From a virus, in IMG/VR virus record IMGVR_UViG_3300042346_000173, positions 1-34,617 of that record: DNA of 34,617 bases, one strand, 5' to 3'. Shown in pieces: positions 25,375 to 31,186 of this stretch. The first letter of the stretch is position 1; the number at the start of each line of letters is the position of its first letter. The position numbers were made by a program, and so were the translations under genes. The notes under the pieces were generated by a model. That model was not told where the DNA came from. It saw only the letters and a list, made by a program, of their open reading frames with translations, and did no database searches.

Positions 25375-25588
25375 TAAAATTTTGACGTTAGGCGACGCTC
25401 TAAACTATTTAGGGATCATCGGCGGGCTAGTTGTGTCGATGGTGGCGTGTGTTTACGTGTTGGCGCGTGTTGGTGAGAGTTGGGCGCGTCGCCGTTGCCA
25501 ATATCGGCACCCCGCGAGTGTTGGGCGTAGGGCGCGGATAGTTGCGCAACGTCGCGCACAATTAGACGGGCGGGGGGTGATTAAATGA
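25367..25588 (+). CDS. Small single-pass membrane protein (73 aa)
   Basis: A hydrophobic segment, LGIIGGLVVSMVACVYVLAR (about 15-34), is followed by a strongly basic tail (WARRRCQYRHP, RRARIVAQRRAQ). The likely topology is N-out or hairpin-free with a cytoplasmic basic tail. Such early membrane proteins may act in superinfection exclusion or as inhibitors, but nothing here proves that. Start and stop overlap the neighbours. Confidence 0.6.
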   Translation: MSNKILTLGDALNYLGIIGGLVVSMVACVYVLARVGESWARRRCQYRHPASVGRRARIVAQRRAQLDGRGVIK

Positions 25589-25845
25589 ACGGGGCAGATC
25601 ACGACACGGCGTTATTTGTGGAGATCGCTAACGCGTCGACGGAGACGCAACGCGAACGGATAGCGGCGGAGATAGCCGCCAACGTTGACGGAGACACGCC
25701 TAGCGGAATAGGGCTAGACGGTCGGGCGTTGGAGTTGGTTAGCGCGGTTATGAACGCCGACGGCGAGTTATATACCGACGGCGAGTGTCTAGACATGATC
25801 GGGCGCATCGTCGATATTTGGCGGGCAACTAATCTAGACGCTTAG
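25585..25845 (+). CDS. Hypothetical acidic early protein (86 aa)
   Basis: ATG overlaps the previous TGA (ATGA). The protein is acidic and helical (HDTALFVEIANASTETQRER), with a second helical part ending in DMIGRIVDIWRATNLDA. No motif is recognised. It is the last of four tightly joined genes before the first structured gap. Confidence 0.6.
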   Translation: MNGADHDTALFVEIANASTETQRERIAAEIAANVDGDTPSGIGLDGRALELVSAVMNADGELYTDGECLDMIGRIVDIWRATNLDA

Positions 25846-25851
25846 CGGATC

Positions 25852-25917
25852 GCCTAGCCCGATATTGGGGTAGCCCGTCATAGGGCAACTAGGCACTAGC
25901 GGGGCAATTCCGCCCCG
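25852..25917 (+). ncRNA. Branched hairpin element A (putative leader or processing signal)
   Basis: A six-base outer stem, GCCTAG (25852-25857) with CTAGGC (25889-25894), encloses two hairpins: CCC-GATATT-GGG (25858-25869) and GCCC-GTCATA-GGGC (25873-25886). A third hairpin, CGGGGC-AATTCC-GCCCCG, follows at 25900-25917. There is no U-run. It lies in the 97-base gap before the next gene, which has GGGAG close to its ATG. The same three-way layout recurs in the next gap. Confidence 0.6.
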
Positions 25918-25942
25918 TGAATAAATAGATAGTTGGGAGACT

Positions 25943-26512
25943 ATGACTATGAGTAAGTATAAATGGGCGTTAGATTACGCCGACAAGTTAGACGAACTAG
26001 ACGCGATGCGGGAGACACTTAGCGCGGAGTTATCGGCGCGGGATAGTGGCGACTTGTTCGCGCGTTGGGGTGCGGGAGTTGCGGGGCGGGGCGTGTTGCG
26101 CAACTCCGACAAGTTGTCTATTGAGTTGTGCTACCCGTCGGCGGAGTTTTCTAGCCACTCATCGGGCGCATATTGTCGGGGGGTTCATTATGTCATCGTT
26201 CACCGCAACGGGGCGACGCATCGGGCGACGTTGCGAGTCAATGGCGACGTGCGGGCGAGTGATGGCGAGTTGTCTTATTTCGTCGATGATGACGGGGCGG
26301 AGCGGGTGCCGTCGTGTTTCATTACAGATACGACGCTCCCCGACGGTGCCCGCAAGATTATTAACGACGTTGCCGCCGATGAGTGGCGCAAGTTGGCGGT
26401 TAGCCCCGCCGAGTTGTGGCGGGAGTGTTTAACGTCGGCGATCCGTCGCGAGTTGTTCGCGGATAGTGCGCCACGTGCGCGCGGGTTGGTGCGGGAGTTC
26501 GGGGGGTACTGA
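25943..26512 (+). CDS. Hypothetical early protein (189 aa)
   Basis: TTGGGAG five bases before the ATG. The N-terminus is helical and charged (KYKWALDYADKLDELDAMRE), followed by a beta-rich middle (about 55-100) containing VHYVIVHRNGATHRATLRVN, then a helical C-terminal part (ADEWRKLAVSPAELWRECLT). Only two Cys lie in the middle and two near the end, with no obvious metal site. I could not place it in a family. It follows branched element A and precedes element B, so it may be controlled separately. Confidence 0.6.
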   Translation: MTMSKYKWALDYADKLDELDAMRETLSAELSARDSGDLFARWGAGVAGRGVLRNSDKLSIELCYPSAEFSSHSSGAYCRGVHYVIVHRNGATHRATLRVNGDVRASDGELSYFVDDDGAERVPSCFITDTTLPDGARKIINDVAADEWRKLAVSPAELWRECLTSAIRRELFADSAPRARGLVREFGGY

Positions 26513-26523
26513 TCGACACGGTA

Positions 26524-26571
26524 GCCCTAGCCCCGCATTGGCGGGCTACACGTTCGCGACGTGTCTAGGGC
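26524..26571 (+). ncRNA. Branched hairpin element B (three-way junction)
   Basis: A perfect seven-base outer stem GCCCTAG (26524-26530) with CTAGGGC (26565-26571) encloses CCCGC-ATTG-GCGGG (26532-26545) and ACACGT-TCGCG-ACGTGT (26548-26564). The design matches element A but most stem bases differ while pairing is kept. An alternative pairing GTAGCCC/GGGCTAC (26521-26527 and 26543-26549) would compete. It lies in the leader of the clamp-like gene. Confidence 0.65.
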
Positions 26572-26625
26572 GCAAGGCTTAAACGCCGATTAACAACACA
26601 ACTACTAGACGGGAGACTAGACATA

Positions 26626-27246
26626 ATGATAGATAGAGATACGGCGACATCGACGACGACGGCGACACTAGGCGACCTAGTGCGCATCGTTGGGGCGATG
26701 TCTCAACACGTAAGCACCGACGCGGCGCGGCAAGCATTGTGCGCCATTGTGATCGGGGCGGGGCAGATAACGGCGACGGATAGCTACACGGCGGCGATCT
26801 TTACCCCCGACACGGCGATTACGGCGGGCGATACCGTAATGATTAACGGGCGGGAGCTACTGACGGCGATAACTAACGCGCATAAGGCGTTAAAGCGCGA
26901 CGGGGTGCCGACGATAGAGCTAGTTAGCGACGGCAAGCGTTGGGTTATGACGGCGACGGGTGCTACGGCGACAACGACGGCGGGCGGCGATGTCATCGAC
27001 GCGCACTATCCGAACGTTAACGCGGTATTTAACCAACCCGCCGACACGATGAACGGGTGGCTACCTACGGGCGTGAACGGCGACTATCTCGCACGGATCA
27101 CGACGGCACACGGCAAGCTAATCGGCAAGGCCGACACGCCGCTAGTCATAAAGAATTGGCAAGGCAACGTTAAGCCGATCCAATTTGAGACAACTACCGA
27201 ACTAGGCACACTCCGACAATTACTAATGCCGGTGCGCCTAAAATAA
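26626..27246 (+). CDS. Shortened DNA polymerase III beta-clamp-like protein
   Basis: The 206 residues carry several features of bacterial DnaN: GQITATDSYTAAIF (about 46-59, compare ATDGYRLA), an INGREL helix start, DVIDAHYPNVNAVF (122-135, compare the FPDY segment before the last domain) and a C-terminal LLMPVRLK, like the usual MPMRL ending. A normal clamp has three domains and about 370 residues; this one has room for about two. It would encircle DNA and tether polymerase only if it oligomerises as more than a dimer. GGGAG lies 9-14 bases upstream. Alternatively it could be a decoy that competes for clamp partners. Confidence 0.65.
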   Translation: MIDRDTATSTTTATLGDLVRIVGAMSQHVSTDAARQALCAIVIGAGQITATDSYTAAIFTPDTAITAGDTVMINGRELLTAITNAHKALKRDGVPTIELVSDGKRWVMTATGATATTTAGGDVIDAHYPNVNAVFNQPADTMNGWLPTGVNGDYLARITTAHGKLIGKADTPLVIKNWQGNVKPIQFETTTELGTLRQLLMPVRLK

Positions 27247-27258
27247 CCCCCCTATCGG

Positions 27259-27294
27259 TAGCCCGTCGTCGTCGATACCGGCGGCGGCGGGCTA
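27259..27294 (+). terminator. Long hairpin after the clamp-like gene
   Basis: TAGCCCGTCGTCG (27259-27271) pairs with CGGCGGCGGGCTA (27282-27294): 13 pairs, two of them G-U in RNA, with a 10-base loop. It begins 12 bases after the stop. No U-run follows; the next bases are the -35 of another promoter. It could protect the upstream mRNA or act as a terminator of a non-canonical kind. Confidence 0.6.
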
Positions 27295-27323
27295 TTGACA
27301 TTCTACGACGAACACGATACTAT
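27295..27323 (+). promoter_or_regulatory. Internal early promoter
   Basis: TTGACA (27295-27300), 17 bases, then TACTAT (27318-27323). The expected start is near 27330, giving a leader of about 38 bases before the 205-residue gene. Confidence 0.7.
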
Positions 27324-27331
27324 TAACTTAT

Positions 27332-27365
27332 CCCTACTAGATAGGGCTACTGAATGGGAGTTCAG
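27332..27365 (+). promoter_or_regulatory. Double-hairpin leader with ribosome site in the loop
   Basis: CCCTA-CTAGA-TAGGG (27332-27346) is followed by CTGAA-TGGGAG-TTCAG (27350-27365). The Shine-Dalgarno bases GGGAG fill the loop of the second hairpin, and the ATG is two bases after it. It could expose or hide the ribosome site depending on folding or a bound protein. Confidence 0.6.
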
Positions 27366-27367
27366 AT

Positions 27368-27985
27368 ATGAGAGATATAACCATAACTAGACAAGTGTTT
27401 ACACTTGACGAACTATCGCCGGCGGCGCGAGAGACCGCAATAAAAAAATTGCGCGAGATCGCCTACGAGACTTTACCATCGCAAATAATTAGCGAAGGCT
27501 TAAACGGCGAACTATACAACGTACTTACTGGCGAGTGGGTGGGCGACATTGGCGATAAAAAATTGGCTAAAGACATCGGCCTAAAAATTGAGTGGTCGCT
27601 TAGTTATTGTCAGGGCGACGGCGTGGCGATCTACGGCACACTCGATAGCGGCGACGCTACTGGCCTTAATTGGGGTGACGCTACTAAAGCGATCCTTACC
27701 CGTAATCATTGGGGTAATCATTACACTCACGGCAACTGTATTGACATCGCGCTATATCGGTACGACGATGAAGGTTATGAGATCGACATAACCGATACCG
27801 ACTATTTTGCGGATCAGATTAAAGATATTTGCCGCAAGCTTGAACGACACGGCTATGCGGAGATAGAAAACTTGACTAGTGAGACAACGGTAATTGACAT
27901 GCTTAATGACTGGCATGCCGATATTGCCCGCCGGTTCAATGACGACGGTAGTTTTGCGCCGGCAGAGTTTTGGGGGGCACAATGA
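27368..27985 (+). CDS. Conserved phage protein with SYCQGDG motif (205 aa)
   Basis: The N-terminus FTLDELSPAARETAIKKLRE (about 11-30) and the central IEWSLSYCQGDGVAIYGTLD (about 74-93) match a widespread phage protein family I know only as hypothetical (pattern: ELSxxAKxxA, then S-x-S-x-QGDG). The remainder is acidic with a helix, DYFADQIKDICRKLERHGYA, and an end with WHADIARRF. It is cytoplasmic and has its own promoter and leader. It is followed by a chain of overlapping small genes. Confidence 0.75.
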   Translation: MRDITITRQVFTLDELSPAARETAIKKLREIAYETLPSQIISEGLNGELYNVLTGEWVGDIGDKKLAKDIGLKIEWSLSYCQGDGVAIYGTLDSGDATGLNWGDATKAILTRNHWGNHYTHGNCIDIALYRYDDEGYEIDITDTDYFADQIKDICRKLERHGYAEIENLTSETTVIDMLNDWHADIARRFNDDGSFAPAEFWGAQ

Positions 27986-28134
27986 TTATTGTTCGCAACC
28001 GCGACGGGAGCTACCTGATCTCCGATGTCATCGACGGCTACCGTGTAGCCCGCCGATATGTCGGCCACACTAAACGCTACGCGCAACAACTATTTAGGCA
28101 AGAGCTTAAACAACTAAACAAGGGAGATAACTAA
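27982..28134 (+). CDS. Tiny basic protein (50 aa)
   Basis: ATG overlaps the previous TGA (ATGATT), and the TAA overlaps the next ATG. The protein is MIIVRNRDGSYLISDVIDGY followed by RVARRYVGHTKRYAQQLFRQ. It is basic, with a short beta hairpin followed by a helix. GGGAG (28122-28126) inside its end serves the next gene. The chain of overlaps and shared codon style support it; function unknown. Confidence 0.65.
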   Translation: MIIVRNRDGSYLISDVIDGYRVARRYVGHTKRYAQQLFRQELKQLNKGDN

Positions 28135-28418
28135 TGAACGTCAAAGAATTAGATCAGATTAAACGGTTAATGAACGTCATTAACGATAACGTCGATAGCC
28201 GTTGCCCTATCTGCGGCGACAAACTATCGGCCACAATAGGTAGCTTACAGCCACGATGGGCAGATTATTTTGACAATATCGTATGCTACGACTGCGCGAC
28301 AAGTATCGCTAAATGCGTAGTGTGTCTATCCGATGTCGATATAAGCGACAACGGCGACGACAACGGCGAGATATCTGACGGCGATACCATTTGCTCCCAT
28401 TGTTTATATAACCAATGA
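28134..28418 (+). CDS. Zinc-finger-like protein with four CxxC pairs (94 aa)
   Basis: Cysteines lie at 24, 27, 51, 54, 61, 64, 87 and 90, as four CxxC pairs (CPIC, CYDC, CVVC, CSHC). These would bind two zinc ions. The segment between the last pairs is acidic (SDNGDDNGEISDGDT). It could bind protein or nucleic acid, perhaps a host factor. The ribosome site GGGAG lies 8-12 bases upstream. No family is recognised. Confidence 0.7.
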   Translation: MNVKELDQIKRLMNVINDNVDSRCPICGDKLSATIGSLQPRWADYFDNIVCYDCATSIAKCVVCLSDVDISDNGDDNGEISDGDTICSHCLYNQ

Positions 28419-28570
28419 GATCACGCGCAGACATCCGGCAACGCGACGCGGTGCTACACGCGCTCGACGCTATAACTATCGGCATATTAGGCGACAAGTG
28501 GAGTGTCGTTGCGCATATGGCCATAAAGACCATACTATTAGACATAGTTAACGACGGAGATAGCCAATGA
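28415..28570 (+). CDS. Tiny helical protein (51 aa)
   Basis: Linked to both neighbours by ATGA overlaps. The protein is MRSRADIRQRDAVLHALDAI then TIGILGDKWSVVAHMAIKTI and a short acidic end. It appears to form two helices, with no membrane-length segment. Function unknown; support comes from the overlaps and codon style. Confidence 0.6.
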   Translation: MRSRADIRQRDAVLHALDAITIGILGDKWSVVAHMAIKTILLDIVNDGDSQ

Positions 28571-28734
28571 TCCGCACGAACACTACCGACGCGTTCACAA
28601 CAACGTGCCTGATTCTATTTGTGATCGCGTTATTTACCGGCAACGATAGCACCGGTCTTGACTGGTTACTCCGCGCCATATGCGTTTACCCGTTCACGCA
28701 TTTAGCGTGGCGGGCATACCGCCGCACCCGTTAA
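28567..28734 (+). CDS. Small membrane protein (55 aa)
   Basis: The sequence has two hydrophobic parts: TTTCLILFVIALFTG (about 11-25) and a second amphipathic stretch, LDWLLRAICVYPFTHLAW (31-48), ending with basic YRRTR. It could be a holin-like or hairpin membrane protein. The start overlaps the previous stop by four bases. The TAA is followed in the same frame by another long open stretch without ATG. Confidence 0.6.
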   Translation: MIRTNTTDAFTTTCLILFVIALFTGNDSTGLDWLLRAICVYPFTHLAWRAYRRTR

Positions 28735-29034
28735 GCCAGGCACGTCATTAAACGGTATCTCATATCGCGTTACCGCCTACCCCGACACGTATGGGTAGCG
28801 CAACGCTACGACGGCCGCTATTGGGCGGGAGAATACAAGTGGCACGGCACGACGTTCGTGCGCGACCTACACGCCGCATATTGTTGGGGTAGTCGATCAG
28901 CTTGCGAGTGTGCGATCCGATCTACGGAATGGAATACAGCGAACTTTACGGTGGATACGGTGCTGCCGGTGCGCGTCAACTACGGCGATCTAGTCGCCGA
29001 TAAGCCCGCGCCACGACGCAACAAGTTCAGCTAA
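28735..29034 (+). CDS. Open frame without ATG, in frame after a stop codon
   Basis: Directly after TAA 28732-28734, the same frame stays open for 99 codons to a TAA at 29032. It reads VIKRYLISRYRLPRHVWVAQ, then RYDGRYWAGEYKWHGTTFVR and more, with CTA, CGC and GAC codons as in the block. No ATG occurs; the first GTG is at 28858, leaving 58 codons. AGG (28738-28740) lies six bases before an ATT (28747). It may be stop readthrough, a rare ATT start, a start at 28858, or a decaying gene. Its last 45 bases overlap a minus-strand gene. Confidence 0.45.
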   Translation, partial: ARHVIKRYLISRYRLPRHVWVAQRYDGRYWAGEYKWHGTTFVRDLHAAYCWGSRSACECAIRSTEWNTANFTVDTVLPVRVNYGDLVADKPAPRRNKFS

Positions 29035-29121
29035 CTCGATATCGGTATAGCCGGCGAGTGGCGTATCGTCGTCGGTTAACGGGTCGGTGATGTCATCGAA
29101 CAACGATGGTTGCCAACTCAT
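28990..29121 (-). CDS. Tiny acidic protein with clamp-binding-like motif (43 aa)
   Basis: ATG 29121 overlaps the TGA of the upstream gene (ATGA). The protein begins MSWQPSLFDDITDPLTDDDT and ends with a helix, YTDIELAELVASWRGLIGD. Residues 4-8 (QPSLF) resemble the QL[SD]LF pentapeptide that binds the bacterial beta clamp. It is the last gene of the leftward operon and overlaps the end of the rightward frame. Function unknown; the clamp link is inference. Confidence 0.65.
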   Translation of the reverse strand: MSWQPSLFDDITDPLTDDDTPLAGYTDIELAELVASWRGLIGD

Positions 29122-29426
29122 ACGGCTTGCCATACCCTGATCGGTCGAGCATGACATTCCGGCCTACTCGATGGCCGGTACCGGTTCGTTGGTGCGATCA
29201 ACCCTAAGCGTTTAACGGCGACAACTACCGCGCCGATGGCGCGTGGTTCGTGCGGGGTGGCGATGTTTCGGCGTTCAAGTTCACACCAAATATCGTCGGT
29301 CGTGAAGTCGAAGCTGGCTGCGGCCACGTCTCGAACAATGTTTACGGCGTGTTGCCACCAGTCGGGGTCGGCGTTTACGGCGACATCTACCAAAGCTTGA
29401 TCGCGTAATTGGATACCGGTGTTCAT
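29118..29426 (-). CDS. Conserved phage protein, winged-helix-like (102 aa)
   Basis: Helical segments DPDWWQHAVNIVRDVAAASF and FTTDDIWCELERRNIATPHE are followed by EPRAIGAVVVAVKRLGLIAP and a conserved tail, RPECHARPIRVWQA. I know this arrangement from actinobacterial phages, as a hypothetical protein. Helices followed by a small beta tail resemble a winged-helix fold, so DNA binding is possible. Starts and stops overlap both neighbours (ATGA). Confidence 0.65.
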   Translation of the reverse strand: MNTGIQLRDQALVDVAVNADPDWWQHAVNIVRDVAAASFDFTTDDIWCELERRNIATPHEPRAIGAVVVAVKRLGLIAPTNRYRPSSRPECHARPIRVWQAV

Positions 29427-29662
29427 GGTTTAGTCCAACCTAAGTTGGATGCCCGCCATGTTGATGCGGAATGGTTTGCTTCTACGCCTTTGCTGGTTGC
29501 GTTGTCGTCGTACAGCCGCAGGATATATATGCAGGGGTCTGAGCCTTCGGAGAACTGTTCATCTTCGGTTGCTGTTGTCGGTAGCCCGTCATGTATTTCG
29601 CATACAGGTGGTGAACAAAAATTGTTTTTGTATCCGTACTGTAGCCATTCGTCGAACGTCAT
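29423..29662 (-). CDS. Conserved small phage protein (79 aa)
   Basis: I choose ATG 29662, which overlaps the upstream TGA, giving MTFDEWLQYGYKNNFCSPPV, then CEIHDGLPTT, then EGSDPCIYILRLYDD. This matches a small family common in actinophages (start MTFxxWLxYG, C-x-x-HDG, DPCxxxxRL). An in-frame extension reaching 29905 runs across two other genes and is rejected. Three conserved Cys and a His could bind metal. Function unknown. Confidence 0.8.
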   Translation of the reverse strand: MTFDEWLQYGYKNNFCSPPVCEIHDGLPTTATEDEQFSEGSDPCIYILRLYDDNATSKGVEANHSASTWRASNLGWTKP

Positions 29663-29796
29663 TTGGTTTTGTCCTTTGTGGTCATTGGTTGTGTTTGGTG
29701 GTTGTTTGCGCATGTCGGTGGCTCTGACAGCTTGACGTAGGTGATTATGGTGTTGCCGCAAGTAGGGCAAACCCATTCGTGTTTGATCCCCTTCAT
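29659..29796 (-). CDS. Zinc-ribbon mini-protein (45 aa)
   Basis: ATG 29796, stop overlapping the next ATG. The protein begins MKGIKHEWVCPTCGNTIITY, then VKLSEPPTCANNH and a polar tail. Cys 10, Cys 13, Cys 29 and a nearby His 33 fit a small zinc knuckle. Similar mini zinc-ribbon proteins occur in actinophages. It starts six bases after the previous stop. Function unknown. Confidence 0.7.
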   Translation of the reverse strand: MKGIKHEWVCPTCGNTIITYVKLSEPPTCANNHQTQPMTTKDKTK

Positions 29797-29802
29797 CGCA
29801 AG

Positions 29803-30066
29803 TTAGAATGGTTCTTCGTCGGCCAGTTTGACTGGTGCTGCTGCCGGTTTTGGTGCCGGTTTTGTTTTGCTGACGTTCGTGGTGCCTGCCGGTGCGAGTG
29901 ACCATAGTTCTGCGTCATCAAATTTGGCGACCCGTTTGCCGAGGATCACAGTTTTTGTGTCGCCTGCTTTGGTGGTGACTTCGACTTCCATATCTGGTTC
30001 GCCTGCGAACTCTTTGATGCGTACGCCCCATGAGTCGTCTTTAAGTTTGTAGAATGATGCTGACAT
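29803..30066 (-). CDS. Small protein with SSB-like acidic tail (87 aa)
   Basis: The first 55 residues are beta-rich (MSASFYKLKDDSWGVRIKEF; DTKTVILGKRVAKFDDAELW). A Pro/Ala/Lys linker (KTKPAPKPAAAPVK) follows, and the protein ends LADEEPF, like the DDIPF tip of bacterial single-strand binding proteins that recruits repair enzymes. The fold is too short for a typical SSB but an OB-like core is possible. It belongs to the recombination operon with exonuclease and annealing genes. Alternative: an inhibitor mimicking the SSB tip. Confidence 0.6.
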   Translation of the reverse strand: MSASFYKLKDDSWGVRIKEFAGEPDMEVEVTTKAGDTKTVILGKRVAKFDDAELWSLAPAGTTNVSKTKPAPKPAAAPVKLADEEPF

Positions 30067-30113
30067 GAATGTTCCCCCTTTGAGGTAGTTTTGTAGTGGA
30101 TTAGATATTCGGA

Positions 30114-30350
30114 TCAGAGTTCTGCACCCTGAGCCATTGCTATTCTCATTCGTTCAACCATCTGTTTGTAGGTTGATAGTTCTCGGTTGATATCGATGGA
30201 TGCTTGAACTGCTATATCCAAGTTCCATATTAGTTTTTCGTTTTCTTGTTTTAGTTCGTCACGTTCTTCACGTAAACGATCTAAACTGTTTTGCAGGTCG
30301 TTACAACGTGCATCCCACATCGCTAGTTCTGACGCCTGTGCATCGGTCAT
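30114..30350 (-). CDS. Coiled-coil protein (78 aa)
   Basis: Nearly all of it is heptad-like and charged: NSLDRLREERDELKQENEKL (about 21-40), then a second helix with INRELSTYKQMVERMRIAMA. One Cys and no other motif. The ATG overlaps the WhiB stop (ATGA). It may dimerise, but the partner is unknown. Confidence 0.65.
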   Translation of the reverse strand: MTDAQASELAMWDARCNDLQNSLDRLREERDELKQENEKLIWNLDIAVQASIDINRELSTYKQMVERMRIAMAQGAEL

Positions 30351-30631
30351 AACCCCATCCTAGTCTTATATTTGCGGCTGTGTAGTAGTCTCCGGCGTTC
30401 AGCGGCCGATTTGCCACCCCAAACACCGTACATGATTTCGTTATCGAGCGCAAACCTTAGGCATCGTTCCCGTACAGGGCAGTCTGCACAAAACTTTTTT
30501 GCTGTGCTAACAAGTCGGCTTTCACCGATCTCAGGGAACCATGATATGCCGTCGCTGGTGTGGCATTTGGCGTTGTCCATCCAATCTGTTTCTTTGTCAA
30601 CTAACTGGAATGATGCGAGTATTTCCCCCAT
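30347..30631 (-). CDS. whiB: WhiB-family transcription regulator
   Basis: An iron-sulfur regulator found only in actinobacteria and their phages. Counting from my chosen start, Cys 23, 48, 51 and 57 form the C-x24-C-x2-C-x5-C cluster site. GVWGG (69-73) is the family turn, followed by a basic helix (RRRLLHSRKYKTR). I choose ATG 30631, which lies 5 bases after the lysozyme stop and has GGGGA 10 bases upstream; an in-frame ATG at 30688 lies inside that gene and has no ribosome site. The length (94) is normal. It could alter host or phage promoter use, including sigma factor binding. The next gene overlaps by four bases. Confidence 0.92.
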   Translation of the reverse strand: MGEILASFQLVDKETDWMDNAKCHTSDGISWFPEIGESRLVSTAKKFCADCPVRERCLRFALDNEIMYGVWGGKSAAERRRLLHSRKYKTRMGL

Positions 30632-30635
30632 TGCT

Positions 30636-31151
30636 TCACTTTCCCCAGGGTCGGAAGCCGTTTCCGCTGGTTTTTTGGGCGTAGTCATAGATTGTTTTGG
30701 CGGCTTTAAGGTTTGTTAACGGATCGAATAAGTCTTTACAGTAGTTGATTATCCCCAATGTTTGCAAGTATCCGTTCGGATACCAGCGTGTAGGTAGGCA
30801 CCATGATCTGTCGTTGATTTGGGTTAAACCTATGTCGGTTGACCCGTCGGCGTTCAGGGTGGTGTTGTGGGCTTGGGTTAGGCACCTTGATTCTCGATGA
30901 AGGATGTAATCCAGTTGAGGTAACTGGTCTAGTTCCCAGCCTGCTTCAAGGGCTGCATCCCACCATTGTGGGCATAGGGCTTTAGGTTTGGCTACCGCTA
31001 CAGGGTCGCGCCAGACGCGCTGTATTGCGTTCTGAGCGACCAAAACAGGGGGTGGGCTGTTAGGTACAGGGGTCTGTTCAGCGAGGCTTGTAACCCCACC
31101 TACAGTCAGGGTGACTGTGAGAACGGCGAATAGCCGTGAGAGTGCATCCAT
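30636..31151 (-). CDS. Secreted lysozyme-like / lytic transglycosylase protein
   Basis: A cell-wall hydrolase of the lysozyme-like fold. A hydrophobic leader of signal type (LFAVLTVTLTVGGVTSLAEQ, 7-26) is followed by a Pro-rich linker. The domain begins near residue 58: LDYILHRESRCL (80-91) with catalytic Glu 87, DGSTDIGLTQINDRSWC (102-118), and LFDPLTNLKAAKTIYDYA (141-158), ending near residue 171. Cys 60, 90, 118 and 138 may form disulphides, as expected outside the cell. AGGAG lies before the ATG. It lies in the replication operon rather than next to tail genes, so it is probably an endolysin or an early-made hydrolase. Confidence 0.85.
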   Translation of the reverse strand: MDALSRLFAVLTVTLTVGGVTSLAEQTPVPNSPPPVLVAQNAIQRVWRDPVAVAKPKALCPQWWDAALEAGWELDQLPQLDYILHRESRCLTQAHNTTLNADGSTDIGLTQINDRSWCLPTRWYPNGYLQTLGIINYCKDLFDPLTNLKAAKTIYDYAQKTSGNGFRPWGK

Positions 31152-31186
31152 TAGATTCTCCTACCTTAGTTGATTGGTTGTGAGTC

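Noticed and set aside
29423-29905. 160-residue reading of the 79-residue gene
   Set aside because: The extra N-terminus lies over the zinc-ribbon and SSB-tail genes; the ATG at 29662 overlaps the upstream stop and matches the family start.
30632-30688. Upstream start for the WhiB gene
   Set aside because: It lies inside the lysozyme gene with no ribosome site; the ATG at 30631 follows that stop and gives a normal length.
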